Part shown: positions 24,601 to 38,700 of the stretch, piece by piece | Position numbering within the stretch: position 1 is the stretch's first letter | Layout of the letters: every line of letters begins with the position of its first letter | Source of the DNA: Halisarca cf. caerulea | Taxonomy: Eukaryota; Porifera; Demospongiae; Chondrillida; Halisarcidae | Length of the DNA stretch: 64,000 bases | NCBI GenBank assembly: GCA_963170055.1 | Contig: CAUJGJ010000444.1 | Location: 1,773,501-1,837,500 of the forward strand | Reading direction: 5' to 3' | Position numbers and translations under genes: made by a program | Notes under the pieces: generated by a model | Told to the model about the DNA's origin: nothing | Seen by the model: the letters and a program-made list of their open reading frames with translations, nothing else | The model's database searches: none

Positions 24601-27149
24601 TTTGCCAATTTTTCACTTTGCCTAATTTTAAAGTTATGTTTCTAACTTTATCTTTGCGATAAATATTATTTAAGGTTTGTAACGTTTTAAACTTAACTTT
24701 CTTAGAAAGTTAAAATTAGTAGTTCATTTGTCATATCTTAGAAACTTTGCCAATTTTTCACTTTGCCTAATTTTAAAGTTATGTTTCTAACTTTATCTTT
24801 GCGATAAATATTATTTAAACTTTGTAACGTTTTAAACTTAACTTACTTAGAAATTTAAAATTAGTAGTTCAATTGTCATATCATAGGAACTTTGCCAATT
24901 TTTCACTTTGCCTAATTTTAAAGTTATGTTTCTAACTTTATCTTTGCGATAAATATTATTTAAACTTTGTAACGTTTTAAACTTAACTTTCTTAGAAAGT
25001 TTAAATTAGTATTTGATTTGTCATATCTTAGGAACTTTGCCAATTTTTCACTTTGCCTAATTTTAAAGTTATGTTTCTAACTTTATCTTTGCGATAAATA
25101 TTATTTAAAGTTTGTAACGTTTTAAACTTAACTTTCTTAGAAAGTTAAAATTAGTATTTGATTTGTCATATCTTAGGAACTTTGCCAATTTTTCACTTTG
25201 CCTAATTTTAAAGTTATGTTTCTAACTTTATCTTTGCGATAAATATTATTTAAACTTTGTAACGTTTTAAACTTAACTTTCTTAGAAAGTTAAAATTAGT
25301 ATTTGATTTGTCATATCTTAGGAACATTACCAATTTTTCACTTTGCCTAATTTTATAATTGTGTTTCTAACTTTATCTTTGCGATAAATATTATTTAAAC
25401 TTTATAACGTTTTAAACTTAACTTTCTTAGAAAGTTAAAATTAGTAGTTCATTTGTCATATCTTAGAAACTTTGCCAATTTTTCACTTTGCCTAATTTTA
25501 AAGTTATGTTTCTAACTTTATCTTTGCGATAAATATTATTTAAACTTTGTAACGTTTTAAACTTAACTTTCTTAGAAAGTTAAAATTAGTATTTGATTTG
25601 TCATATCTTAGGAACTTTGCCAATTTTTCACTTTGCCTAATTTTAAAGTTATGTTTCTAACTTTATCTTTGCGATAAATATTATTGAAACTTTGTAACGT
25701 TTTAAACTTAACTTTCTTAGAAAGTTAAAATTAGTATTTGATTTGTCATATCTTAGGAACATTACCAATTTTTCACTTTGCCTAATTTTATAGTTGTGTT
25801 TCTAACTTTATCTTTGCGATAAATATTATTTAAAGTTTGTAACGTTTTAAACTTAACTTTCTTAGAAAGTTAAAATTAGTAGTTCATTTGTCATATCTTA
25901 GAAACTTTGCCAATTTTTCACTTTGCCTAATTTTAAAGTTATGTTTCTAACTTTATCTTTTCGATAAATATTATTTAAACTTTGTAACGTTTTAAACTTA
26001 ACTTTCTTAGAAAGTTAAAATTAGTATTTCATTTGTCATATCTTAGAAACTTTGCCAATTTTTCACTTTGCCTAATTTTAAAGTTATGTTTCTAACTTTA
26101 TCTTTGCGATAAATATTATTGAAACTTTGAAACGTTTTAAACTTAACTTTCTTAGAAAGTTAAAATTAGTATTTGATTTGTCATATCTTAGGAACTTTGC
26201 CAATTTTTCACTTTGCCTAATTTTAAAGTTATGTTTCTAACTTTATCTTTGCGATAAATATTATTTAAACTTTGTAACGTTTTAAACTTAACTTTCTTAG
26301 AAAGTTAAAATTAGTATTTGATTTGTCATATCTTAGGAACTTTGCCAATTTTTCACTTTGCCTAATTTTAAAGTTATGTTTCTAACTTTATCTTTGCGAT
26401 AAATATTATTTAAACTTTGTAACGTTTTAAACTTTAAACTTAACTTTCTTAGAAAGTTAAAATTAGTATTTCATTTGTCATATCTTAGGAACATTACCAA
26501 TTTTTCACTTTGCCTAATTTTATAATTGTGTTTCTAACTTTATCTTTGCGATAAATATTATTTAAACTTGATAACGTTTTAAACTTAACTTTCTTAGAAA
26601 GTTAAAATTAGTAGTTCATTTGTCATATCTTAGAAACTTTGCCAATTTTTCACTTTGCCTAATTTTAAAGTTATGTTTCTAACTTTATCTTTGCGATAAA
26701 TATTATTTAAGGTTTGTAACGTTTTAAACTTAACTTTCTTAGAAAGTTAAAATTAGTAGTTCATTTGTCATATCTTAGAAACTTTGCCAATTTTTCACTT
26801 TGCCTAATTTTAAAGTTATGTTTCTAACTTTATCTTTGCGATAAATATTATTTAAACTTTGTAACGTTTTAAACTTAACTTACTTAGAAATTTAAAATTA
26901 GTAGTTCAATTGTCATATCATAGGAACTTTGCCAATTTTTCACTTTGCCTAATTTTAAAGTTATGTTTCTAACTTTATCTTTGCGATAAATATTATTTAA
27001 ACTTTGTAACGTTTTAAACTTAACTTTCTTAGAAAGTTAAAATTAGTATTTGATTTGTCATATCTTAGGAACTTTGCCAATTTTTCACTTTGCCTAATTT
27101 TAAAGTTATGTTTCTAACTTTATCTTTGCGATAAATATTATTTAAACTT
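21619..27149 (+). repeat. 2,037-bp 14-mer HOR, about 2.7 copies
   Basis: Copies start at 21619, 23656 and 25693. The third is cut after about ten members and rejoins the next cycle one unit early near 27005. The order is: AACATTACC/TATAGTTG; GTTCAT with TCTTTTCG; TATTTCAT ending TTGAAACT; TGAAACG; plain; a 152-bp AACATTACC/TATAATTG with a 7-bp duplication; TATAACG/GTTCAT ending AAGGT; GTTCAT; GTTCAAT (Q); AGTTTAAA; plain; AACATTACC/TATAATTG; TATAACG/GTTCAT; plain. TGAAACG starts at 22054, 24091 and 26128, and the 7-bp duplication units at 22344, 24381 and 26418; every gap is 2,037 bp. This is 14 monomers plus the 7-bp duplication. Differences between copies are few (for example AAACT versus AAAGT at the AGTTTAAA member). 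Confidence 0.95.
22344..22495 (+). repeat. 152-bp monomer with tandem TTTAAAC duplication
   Basis: TTTAAAC is present twice in tandem at 22352-22365, adding 7 bp upstream of dyad 1. The identical event is at 24389-24402 (monomer 24381-24532) and 26426-26439 (monomer 26418-26569). A 7-bp slippage happened once and was then copied with the 14-mer. Confidence 0.95.
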
Positions 27150-28310
27150 TGTAACGTTTTAAACTTAACTTTCTTAGAAAGTTAAAATTAGTATTTGATT
27201 TGTCATATCTTAGGAACATTACCAATTTTTCACTTTGCCTAATTTTATAATTGTGTTTCTAACTTTATCTTTGCGATAAATATTATTTAAACTTTGTAAC
27301 GTTTTAAACTTAACTTTCTTAGAAAGTTAAAATTAGTAGTTCATTTGTCATATCTTAGAAACTTTGCCAATTTTTCACTTTGCCTAATTTTAAAGTTATG
27401 TTTCTAACTTTATCTTTGCGATAAATATTATTTAAACTTTGTAACGTTTTAAACTTAACTTTCTTAGAAAGTTAAAATTAGTATTTGATTTGTCATATCT
27501 TAGGAACTTTGCCAATTTTTCACTTTGCCTAATTTTAAAGTTATGTTTCTAACTTTATCTTTGCGATAAATATTATTTAAACTTTGTAACGTTTTAAACT
27601 TAACTTTCTTAGAAAGTTAAAATTAGTATTTGATTTGTCATATCTTAGGAACATTACCAATTTTTCACTTTGCCTAATTTTATAATTGTGTTTCTAACTT
27701 TATCTTTGCGATAAATATTATTTAAAGTTTGTAACGTTTTAAACTTAACTTTCTTAGAAAGTTAAAATTAGTAGTTCATTTGTCATATCTTAGAAACTTT
27801 GCCAATTTTTCACTTTGCCTAATTTTAAAGTTATGTTTCTAACTTTATCTTTGCGATAAATATTATTTAAACTTTGTAACGTTTTAAACTTAACTTTCTT
27901 AGAAAGTTAAAATTAGTATTTGATTTGTCATATCTTAGGAACTTTGCCAATTTTTCACTTTGCCTAATTTTAAAGTTATGTTTCTAACTTTATCTTTGCG
28001 ATAAATATTATTTAAACTTTGTAACGTTTTAAACTTAACTTTCTTAGAAAGTTAAAATTAGTATTTCATTTGTCATATCTTAGGAACTTTGCCAATTTTT
28101 CACTTTGCCTAATTTTTAAAGTTATGTTTCTAACTTTATCTTTGCGATAAATATTATTTAAAGTTTGTAACGTTTTAAACTTAACTTTCTTAGAAAGTTA
28201 AAATTAGTATTTGATTTGTCATATCTTAGGAACTTTGCCAATTTTTCACTTTGCCTAATTTTAAAGTTATGTTTCTAACTTTATCTTTGCGATAAATATT
28301 ATTTAAACTT

Positions 28311-29906
28311 TGTACCGTTTTAAACTTAACTTTCTTAGAAAGTTAAAAGTAGTAGTTCATTTGTCATATCTTAGAAACTTTGCCAATTTTTCACTTTGCC
28401 TAATTTTAAAGTTATGTTTCTAACTTTATCTTTGCGATAAATATTATTTAAACTTTGTAACGTTTTAAACTTAACTTACTTAGAAATTTAAAATTAGTAG
28501 TTCAATTGTCATATCATAGGAACTTTGCCAATTTTTCACTTTGCCTAATTTTAAAGTTATGTTTCTAACTTTATCTTTGCGATAAATATTATTTAAACTT
28601 TGTAACGTTTTAAACTTAACTTTCTTAGAAAGTTTAAATTAGTATTTGATTTGTCATATCTTAGGAACTTTGCCAATTTTTCACTTTGCCTAATTTTAAA
28701 GTTATGTTTCTAACTTTATCTTTGCGATAAATATTATTTAAACTTTGTAACGTTTTAAACTTAACTTTCTTAGAAAGTTAAAATTAGTATTTGATTTGTC
28801 ATATCTTAGGAACTTTGCCAATTTTTCACTTTGCCTAATTTTAAAGTTATGTTTCTAACTTTATCTTTGCGATAAATATTATTTAAACTTTGTAACGTTT
28901 TAAACTTAACTTTCTTAGAAAGTTAAAATTAGTATTTGATTTGTCATATCTTAGGAACATTACCAATTTTTCACTTTGCCTAATTTTATAATTGTGTTTC
29001 TAACTTTATCTTTGCGATAAATATTATTTAAACTTTGTAACGTTTTAAACTTAACTTTCTTAGAAAGTTAAAATTAGTAGTTCATTTGTCATATCTTAGA
29101 AACTTTGCCAATTTTTCACTTTGCCTAATTTTAAAGTTATGTTTCTAACTTTATCTTTGCGATAAATATTATTTAAACTTTGTAACGTTTTAAACTTAAC
29201 TTTCTTAGAAAGTTAAAATTAGTATTTGATTTGTCATATCTTAGGAACTTTGCCAATTTTTCACTTTGCCTAATTTTAAAGTTATGTTTCTAACTTTATC
29301 TTTGCGATAAATATTATTTAAACTTTGTAACGTTTTAAACTTAACTTTCTTAGAAAGTTAAAATTAGTATTTGATTTGTCATATCTTAGGAACTTTGCCA
29401 ATTTTTCACTTTGCCTAATTTTAAAGTTATGTTTCTAACTTTATCTTTGCGATAAATATTATTTAAAGTTTGTAACGTTTTAAACTTAACTTTCTTAGAA
29501 AGTTAAAATTAGTATTTCATTTGTCATATCTTAGGAACTTTGCCAATTTTTCACTTTGCCTAATTTTTAAAGTTATGTTTCTAACTTTATCTTTGCGATA
29601 AATATTATTTAAAGTTTGTAACGTTTTAAACTTAACTTTCTTAGAAAGTTAAAATTAGTATTTGATTTGTCATATCTTAGGAACTTTGCCAATTTTTCAC
29701 TTTGCCTAATTTTAAAGTTATGTTTCTAACTTTATCTTTGCGATAAATATTATTTAAACTTTGTACCGTTTTAAACTTAACTTTCTTAGAAAGTTAAAAG
29801 TAGTAGTTCATTTGTCATATCTTAGAAACTTTGCCAATTTTTCACTTTGCCTAATTTTAAAGTTATGTTTCTAACTTTATCTTTGCGATAAATATTATTT
29901 AAAGTT
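28311..29906 (+). repeat. 1,451-bp 10-mer HOR, just over one copy
   Basis: The marker is a TACCGTT monomer that also carries AAAAGTAGTAGTTCAT. It starts at 28311 and 29762, 10 monomers plus one base apart. The members between are Q, AGTTTAAA, plain, AACATTACC/TATAATTG, GTTCAT, plain, plain, a 146-bp TATTTCAT, plain. The four or five monomers upstream of 28311 (27730 onward) match the end of the unit with one plain member missing. The same TACCGTT marker recurs at 30923 and 33537 in a different HOR. Confidence 0.82.
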
Positions 29907-30631
29907 TGTAACGTTTTAAACTTAACTTTCTTAGAAAGTTGAAATTAGTATTTTATTTGTCATATCATAGGAACTTTGCCAATTTTTCACTTTGCCTAAT
30001 TTTAAACTTATGTTTCTAACTTTATCTTTGCGATAAATATTATTTAAAGTTTGTAACGTTTTAAACTTAACTTTCCTAGAAAGTTAAAATTAGTATTTGA
30101 TTTGTCATATCTTAGAAACTTTGCCAATTTTTCACTTTGCCTAATTTTAAACTTATGTTTCTAACTTTATCTTTGCGATAAATATTATTTAAAGTTTGTA
30201 ACGTTTTAAACTTAACTTTCTTAGAAAGTTAAAATTAGTATTTGATTTGTCATATCTTAGAAACTTTGCCAATTTTTCACTTTGCCTAATTTTAAAGTTA
30301 TGTTTCTAACTTTATCTTTGCGATAAATATTATTTAAAGTTTGTAACGTTTTAAACTTAACTTTCTTAGAAAGTTAAAATTAGTAGTTCATTTGTCATAT
30401 CTTAGAAACTTTGCCAATTTTTCACTTTGCCTAATTTTAAAGTTATGTTTCTAACTTTATCTTTGCGATAAATATTATTGAAACTTTGTTACGTTTTAAA
30501 CTTAACTTTCTTAGAAAGTTAAAATTAGTATTTGATTTGTCATATCTTAGGAACTTTGCCAATTTTTCACTTTGCCTAATTTTAAAGTTATGTTTCTAAC
30601 TTTATCTTTGCGATAAATATTATTTAAAGTT

Positions 30632-33600
30632 TGTAACGTTTTAAACTTAACTTTCTTAGAAAGTTAAAATTAGTATTTCATTTGTCATATCTTAGGAACA
30701 TTACCAATTTTTCACTTTGCCTAATTTTTAAAGTTATGTTTCTAACTTTATCTTTGCGATAAATATTATTTAAAGTTTGTAACGTTTTAAACTTAACTTT
30801 CTTAGAAAGTTAAAATTAGTATTTGATTTGTCATATCTTAGGAACCTTGCCAATTTTTCACTTTGCCTAATTTTAAAGTTATGTTTCTAACTTTATCTTT
30901 GCGATAAATATTATTTAAAGTTTGTACCGTTTTAAACTTAACTTTCTTAGAAAGTTAAAAGTAGTAGTTCATTTGTCATATCTTAGAAACTTTGCCAATT
31001 TTTCACTTTGCCTAATTTTAAAGTTATGTTTCTAACTTTATCTTTGCGATAAATATTATTTAAAGTTTGTAACGTTTTAAACTTAACTTTCTTGGAAAGT
31101 TAAAATTAGTATTTGATTTGTCATATCATAGGAACTTTGCCAATTTTTCACTTTGCCTAATTTTAAACTTATGTTTCTAACTTTATCTTTGCGATAAATA
31201 TTATTTAAAGTTTGTAACGTTTTAAACTTAACTTTCTTAGAAAGTTAAAATTAGTATTTGATTTGTCATATCTTAGAAACTTTGCCAATTTTTCACTTTG
31301 CCTAATTTTAAAGTTATGTTTCTAACTTTATCTTTGCGATAAATATTATTTAAAGTTTGTAACGTTTTAAACTTAACTTTCTTAGAAAGTTAAAATTAGT
31401 ATTTGATTTGTCATATCTTAGAAACTTTGCCAATTTTTCACTTTGCCTAATTTTAAAGTTATGTTTCTAACTTTATCTTTGCGATAAATATTATTTAAAG
31501 TTTGTAACGTTTTAAACTTAACTTTCTTAGAAAGTTAAAATTAGTAGTTCATTTGTCATATCTTAGAAACTTTGCCAATTTTTCACTTTGCCTAATTTTA
31601 AAGTTATGTTTCTAACTTTATCTTTGCGATAAATATTATTTAAAGTTTGTAACGTTTTAAACTTAACTTTCTTAGAAAGTTAAAATTAGTATTTGATTTG
31701 TCATATCATAGGAACTTTGCCAATTTTTCACTTTGCCTAATTTTAAAGTTATGTTTCTAACTTTATCTTTGCGATAAATATTATTTAAACTTTGTTACGT
31801 TTAAAACTTAACTTTCTTAGAATGTTAAAATTAGTATTTGATTTGTCATATCTTAGAAACTTTGCCAATTTTTCACTTTGCCTAATTTTTAAAGTTATGT
31901 TTCTAACTTTATCTTTGCGATAAATATTATTTAAAGTTTGTAACGTTTTAAACTTAACTTACTTAGAAAGTTCAAATTAGTATTTGATTTGTCATATCTT
32001 AGAACCTTTGCCAATTTTTCACTTTGCCTAATTTTAAAGTTATGTTTCTAACTTTATCTTTGCGATAAATATTATTTAAACTTTGTAACGTTTTAAACTT
32101 AACTTTCTTAGAAAGTTAAAATTAGTATTTGATTTGTCATATCTTAAAAACTTTGCTGATTTTTCACTTTGCCTAATTTTTAAAGTTATGTTTCTAACTT
32201 TATCTTTGCGATAAATATTATTTAAAGTTTGTAACGTTTTAAACTTAACTTTCTTAGAAAGTTAAAATTAGTATTTGATTTGTCATATCTTAGGAACTTT
32301 GCCAATTTTTCACTTTGCCTAATTTTAAAGTTATGTTTGTAACTTTATCTTTGCGATAAATATTATTTAAACTTTGTAACGTTTTAAACTTAACTTTCTT
32401 AGAAAGTTAAAATTAGTATTTGATTTGCCATATCTTAGGAACTTTGCCAATTTTTCACTTTGCCTAATTTTAAAGTTATGTTTCTAACTTTATCTTTGCG
32501 ATAAATATTATTTAAAGTTTGTAACGTTTTAAACTTAACTTTCTTAGAAAGTTAAAATTAGTATTTGATTTGTCATATCTTAGAAACTTTGCCAATTTTT
32601 CACTTTGCCTAATTTTAAAGTTATGTTTCTAACTTTATCTTTGCGATAAATATTATTTAAACTTTGTAACGTTTTAAACTTAACTTTCTTAGAAAGTTAA
32701 AATTAGTATTTGATTTGTCATATCTTAGGAACTTTGCCAATTTTTCACTTTGCCTAATTTTAAAGTTATGTTTCTAACTTTATCTTTGCGATAAATATTA
32801 TTTAAAGTTTGTAACGTTTTAAACTTAACTTTCTTAGAAAGTTAAAATTAGTATTTGATTTGTCATATCTTAGAAACTTTGCCAATTTTTCACTTTGCCT
32901 AATTTTAAAGTTATGTTTCTAACTTTATCTTTGCGATAAATATTATTTAAACTTTGTAACGTTTTAAACTTAACTTTCTTAGAAAGTTAAAATTAGTATT
33001 TGATTTGTCATATCTTAGAAACTTTGCCGATTTTTCACTTTGCCTAATTTTTAAAGTTATGTTTCTAACTTTATCTTTGCGATAAATATTATTTAAAGTT
33101 TGTAACGTTTTAAACTTAACTTTCTTAGAAAGTTAAAATTAGTATTTGATTTGTCATATCTTAGGAACTTTGCCAATTTTTCACTTTGCCTAATTTTAAA
33201 GTTATGTTTCTAACTTTATCTTTGCGATAAATATTATTTAAAGTTTGTAACGTTTTAAACTTAACTTTCTTAGAAAGTTAAAATTAGTATTTCATTTGTC
33301 ATATCTTAGGAACATTACCAATTTTTCACTTTGCCTAATTTTTAAAGTTATGTTTCTAACTTTATCTTTGCGATAAATATTATTTAAAGTTTGTAACGTT
33401 TTAAACTTAACTTTCTTAGAAAGTTAAAATTAGTATTTGATTTGTCATATCTTAGGAACCTTGCCAATTTTTCACTTTGCCTAATTTTAAAGTTATGTTT
33501 CTAACTTTATCTTTGCGATAAATATTATTTAAAGTTTGTACCGTTTTAAACTTAACTTTCTTAGAAAGTTAAAAGTAGTAGTTCATTTGTCATATCTTAG

Positions 33601-35278
33601 AAACTTTGCCAATTTTTCACTTTGCCTAATTTTAAAGTTATGTTTCTAACTTTATCTTTGCGATAAATATTATTTAAAGTTTGTAACGTTTTAAACTTAA
33701 CTTTCTTGGAAAGTTAAAATTAGTATTTGATTTGTCATATCATAGGAACTTTGCCAATTTTTCACTTTGCCTAATTTTAAACTTATGTTTCTAACTTTAT
33801 CTTTGCGATAAATATTATTTAAAGTTTGTAACGTTTTAAACTTAACTTTCTTAGAAAGTTAAAATTAGTATTTGATTTGTCATATCTTAGAAACTTTGCC
33901 AATGTTTCACTTTGCCTAATTTTAAACTTATGTTTCTAACTTTATCTTTGCGATAAATATTATTTAAAGTTTGTAACGTTTTAAACTTAACTTTCTTAGA
34001 AAGTTAAAATTAGTATTTGATTTGTCATATCTTAGAAACTTTGCCAATTTTTCACTTTGCCTAATTTTAAAGTTATGTTTCTAACTTTATCTTTGCGATA
34101 AATATTATTTAAAGTTTGTAACGTTTTAAACTTAACTTTCTTAGAAAGTTAAAATTAGTAGTTCATTTGTCATATCTTAGAAACTTTGCCAATTTTTCAC
34201 TTTGCCTAATTTTAAAGTTATGTTTCTAACTTTATCTTTGCGATAAATATTATTTAAAGTTTGTAACGTTTTAAACTTAACTTTCTTAGAAAGTTAAAAT
34301 TAGTATTTGATTTGTCATATCATAGGAACTTTGCCAATTTTTCACTTTGCCTAATTTTAAAGTTATGTTTCTAACTTTATCTTTGCGATAAATATTATTT
34401 AAACTTTGTAACGTTTAAAACTTAACTTTCTTAGAAAGTTAAAATTAGTATTTGATTTGTCATATCTTAGAAACTTTGCCAATTTTTCACTTTGCCTAAT
34501 TTTTAAAGTTATGTTTCTAACTTTATCTTTGCGATAAATATTATTTAAAGTTTGTAACGTTTTAAACTTAACTTACTTAGAAAGTTCAAATTAGTATTTG
34601 ATTTGTCATATCTTAGAACCTTTGCCAATTTTTCACTTTGCCTAATTTTAAAGTTATGTTTCTAACTTTATCTTTGCGATAAATATTATTTAAACTTTGT
34701 AACGTTTTAAACTTAACTTTCTTAGAAAGTTAAAATTAGTATTTGATTTGTCATATCTTAAAAACTTTGCTGATTTTTCACTTTGCCTAATTTTTAAAGT
34801 TATGTTTCTAACTTTATCTTTGCGAGAAATATTATTTAAAGTTTGTAACGTTTTAAACTTAACTTTCTTAGAAAGTTAAAATTAGTATTTGATTTGTCAT
34901 ATCTTAGGAACTTTGCCAATTTTTCACTTTGCCTAATTTTAAAGTTATGTTTCTAACTTTATCTTTGCGATAAATATTATTTAAACTTAGTAACGTTTTA
35001 AACTTAACTTTCTTAGAAAGTTAAAATTAGTATTTGATTTGTCATATCTTAGGAACTTTGCCAATTTTTCACTTTGCCTAATTTTAAAGTTATGTTTCTA
35101 ACTTTATCTTTGCGATAAATATTATTTAAAGTTTGTAACGTTTTAAACTTAACTTTCTTAGAAAGTTAAAATTAGTATTTGATTTGTCATATCTTAGAAA
35201 CTTTGCCAATTTTTCACTTTGCCTAATTTTAAAGTTATGTTTCTAACTTTATCTTTGCGAAAAATATTATTTAAACTT
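30632..35278 (+). repeat. 2,614-bp 18-mer HOR, about 1.8 copies
   Basis: Monomers 30632-32664 match 33246-35278 at an offset of 2,614 bp (18 monomers plus four single-base insertions). Shared rare markers are: AACATTACC in a 146-bp copy (30632, 33246); GAACCTTGCC (30778, 33392); TACCGTT (30923, 33537); CTTGGAAAG with CATAGG (31068, 33682); GTTTAAAACTT (31793, 34407); TTACTT/AGTTCAAA/GAACCTTTG (31939, 34553); and TTAAAAACTTTGCTGA (32084, 34698). Four monomers (32665-33245) complete the first unit and have no second copy inside this block. Private changes, such as AATGTTTCAC in the second copy, show some divergence. Confidence 0.92.
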
Positions 35279-35714
35279 TGTAACGTTTTAAACTTAACTT
35301 TCTTAGAAAGTTCAAATTAGTATTTGATTTGTCATATCTTAGGAACTTTGCCAATTTTTCACTTTTCCTAATTTTAAATTTATGTTTCTAACTTTATCTT
35401 TGCGATAAATATTATTTAAAGTTTGTAACGTTTTAAACTTAACTTACTTAGAAAGTTCAAATTAGTATTTGATTTGTCATATCTTAGAACCTTTGCCAAT
35501 TTTTCACTTTGCCTAATTTTAAAGTTATGTTTCTAACTTTATCTTTGCGATAAATATTATTTAAACTTTGTAACGTTTTAAACTTAACTTTCTTAGAAAG
35601 TTAAAATTAGTATTTCATTTGTCATATCTTAGAAACTTTGCCGATTTTTCACTTTGCCTAATTTTTAAAGTTATGTTTCTAACTTTATCTTTGCGATAAA
35701 TATTATTTAAAGTT

Positions 35715-38700
35715 TGTAACGTTTTAAACTTAACTTTCTTAGAAAGTTAAAATTAGTATTTGATTTGTCATATCTTAGGAACTTTGCCAATTTTTCACTT
35801 TGCCTAATTTTAAAGTTATGTTTCTAACTTTATCTTTGCGATAAATATTATTTAAGGTTTGTAACGTTTTAAACTTAACTTTCTTAGAAAGTTAAAATTA
35901 GTGTTTGATTTGTCATATCTTAGAAACTTTGCCAATTTTTCACTTTGCCTAATTTTTAAAGTTATGTTTCTAACTTTATCTTTGCGATAAATATTATTTA
36001 AACTTTGTAACGTTTTAAACTTAACTTACTTAGAAATTTAAAATTAGTAGTTCAATTGTCATATCATAGGAACTTTGCCAATTTTTCACTTTGCCTAATT
36101 TTAAAGTTATGTTTCTAACTTTATCTTTGCGATAAATATTATTTAAACTTTGTAACGTTTTAAACTTAACTTTCTTAGAAAGTTTAAATTAGTATTTGAT
36201 TTGTCATATCTTAGGAACTTTGCCAATTTTTCACTTTGCCTAATTTTAAAGTTATGTTTCTAACTTTATCTTTGCGATAAATATTATTTAAACTTTGTAA
36301 CGTTTTAAACTTAACTTTCTTAGAAAGTTAAAATTAGTATTTGATTTGTCATATCTTAGAAACTTTGCCGATTTTTCACTTTGCCTAGTTTTTAAAGTTA
36401 TGTTTCTAACTTTATCTTTGCGATAAATATTATTTAAAGTTTGTAACGTTTTAAACTTAACTTTCTTAGAAAGTTAAAATTAGTATTTGATTTGTCATAT
36501 CTTAGGAACTTTGCCAATTTTTCACTTTGCCTAATTTTAAAGTTATGTTTCTAACTTTATCTTTGCGATAAATATTATTTAAAGTTTGTAACGTTTTAAA
36601 CTTAACTTTCTTAGAAAGTTAAAATTAGTATTTGATTTGTCATATCTTAGGAACTTTGCCAATTTTTCACTTTGCCTAATTTTAAAGTTATGTTTCTAAC
36701 TTTATCTTTGCGATAAATATTATTTAAAGTTTGTAACGTTTTAAACTTAACTTTCTTAGAAAGTTAAAATTAGTATTTGATTTGTCATATCTTAGAAACT
36801 TTGCCAATTTTTCACTTTGCCTAATTTTAGAATTATGTTTCTAACTTTATCTTTGCGAAAAATATTTTTTAAACTTTGTAACGTTTTAAACTTAACTTTC
36901 TTAGAAAGTTCAAATTAGTATTTGATTTGTCATATCTTAGGAACTTTGCCAATTTTTCACTTTTCCTAATTTTAAAGTTATGTTTCTAACTTTATCTTTG
37001 CGATAAATATTATTTAAACTTTGTAACGTTTTAAACTTAACTTTCTTAGAAAGTTAAAATTAGTATTTGATTTGTCATATCTTAGAAACTTTGCCAATTT
37101 TTCACTTTGCCTAATTTTTAAAGTTATGTTTCTAACTTTATCTTTGCGATAAATATTATTTAAAGTTTGTAACGTTTTAAACTTAACTTTCTTAGAAAGT
37201 TAAAATTAGTATTTGATTTGTCATATCTTAGAAACTTTGCCGATTTTTCACTTTGCCTAATTTTTAAAGTTATGTTTCTAACTTTATCTTTGCGATAAAT
37301 ATTATTTAAAGTTTGTAACGTTTTAAACTTAACTTTCTTAGAAAGTTAAAATTAGTATTTGATTTGTCATATCTTAGGAACTTTGCCAATTTTTCACTTT
37401 GCCTAATTTTAAAGTTATGTTTCTAACTTTATCTTTGCGATAAATATTATTTAAGGTTTGTAACGTTTTAAACTTAACTTTCTTAGAAAGTTAAAATTAG
37501 TGTTTGATTTGTCATATCTTAGAAACTTTGCCAATTTTTCACTTTGCCTAATTTTTAAAGTTATGTTTCTAACTTTATCTTTGCGATAAATATTATTTAA
37601 ACTTTGTAACGTTTTAAACTTAACTTACTTAGAAATTTAAAATTAGTAGTTCAATTGTCATATCATAGGAACTTTGCCAATTTTTCACTTTGCCTAATTT
37701 TAAAGTTATGTTTCTAACTTTATCTTTGCGATAAATATTATTTAAACTTTGTAACGTTTTAAACTTAACTTTCTTAGAAAGTTTAAATTAGTATTTGATT
37801 TGTCATATCTTAGAAACTTTGCCGATTTTTCACTTTGCCTAATTTTTAAAGTTATGTTTCTAACTTTATCTTTGCGATAAATATTATTTAAAGTTTGTAA
37901 CGTTTTAAACTTAACTTTCTTAGAAAGTTAAAATTAGTATTTGATTTGTCATATCTTAGGAACTTTGCCAATTTTTCACTTTGCCTAATTTTAAAGTTAT
38001 GTTTCTAACTTTATCTTTGCGATAAATATTATTTAAAGTTTGTAACGTTTTAAACTTAACTTTCTTAGAAAGTTTAAATTAGTATTTGATTTGTCATATC
38101 TTAGAAACTTTGCCGATTTTTCACTTTGCCTAATTTTTAAAGTTATGTTTCTAACTTTATCTTTGCGATAAATATTATTTAAGGTTTGTAACGTTTTAAA
38201 CTTAACTTTCTTAGAAAGTTAAAATTAGTGTTTGATTTGTCATATCTTAGAAACTTTGCCAATTTTTCACTTTGCCTAATTTTTAAAGTTATGTTTCTAA
38301 CTTTATCTTTGCGATAAATATTATTTAAACTTTGTAACGTTTTAAACTTAACTTACTTAGAAATTTAAAATTAGTAGTTCAATTGTCATATCATAGGAAC
38401 TTTGCCAATTTTTCACTTTGCCTAATTTTAAAGTTATGTTTCTAACTTTATCTTTGCGATAAATATTATTTAAACTTTGTAACGTTTTAAACTTAATTTT
38501 CTTAGAAAGTTTAAATTAGTATTTGATTTGTCATATCTTAGAAACTTTGCCGATTTTTCACTTTGCCTAATTTTTAAAGTTATGTTTCTAACTTTATCTT
38601 TGCGATAAATATTATTTAAAGTTTGTAACGTTTTAAACTTAACTTTCTTAGAAAGTTAAAATTAGTATTTGATTTGTCATATCTTAGGAACTTTGCCAAT

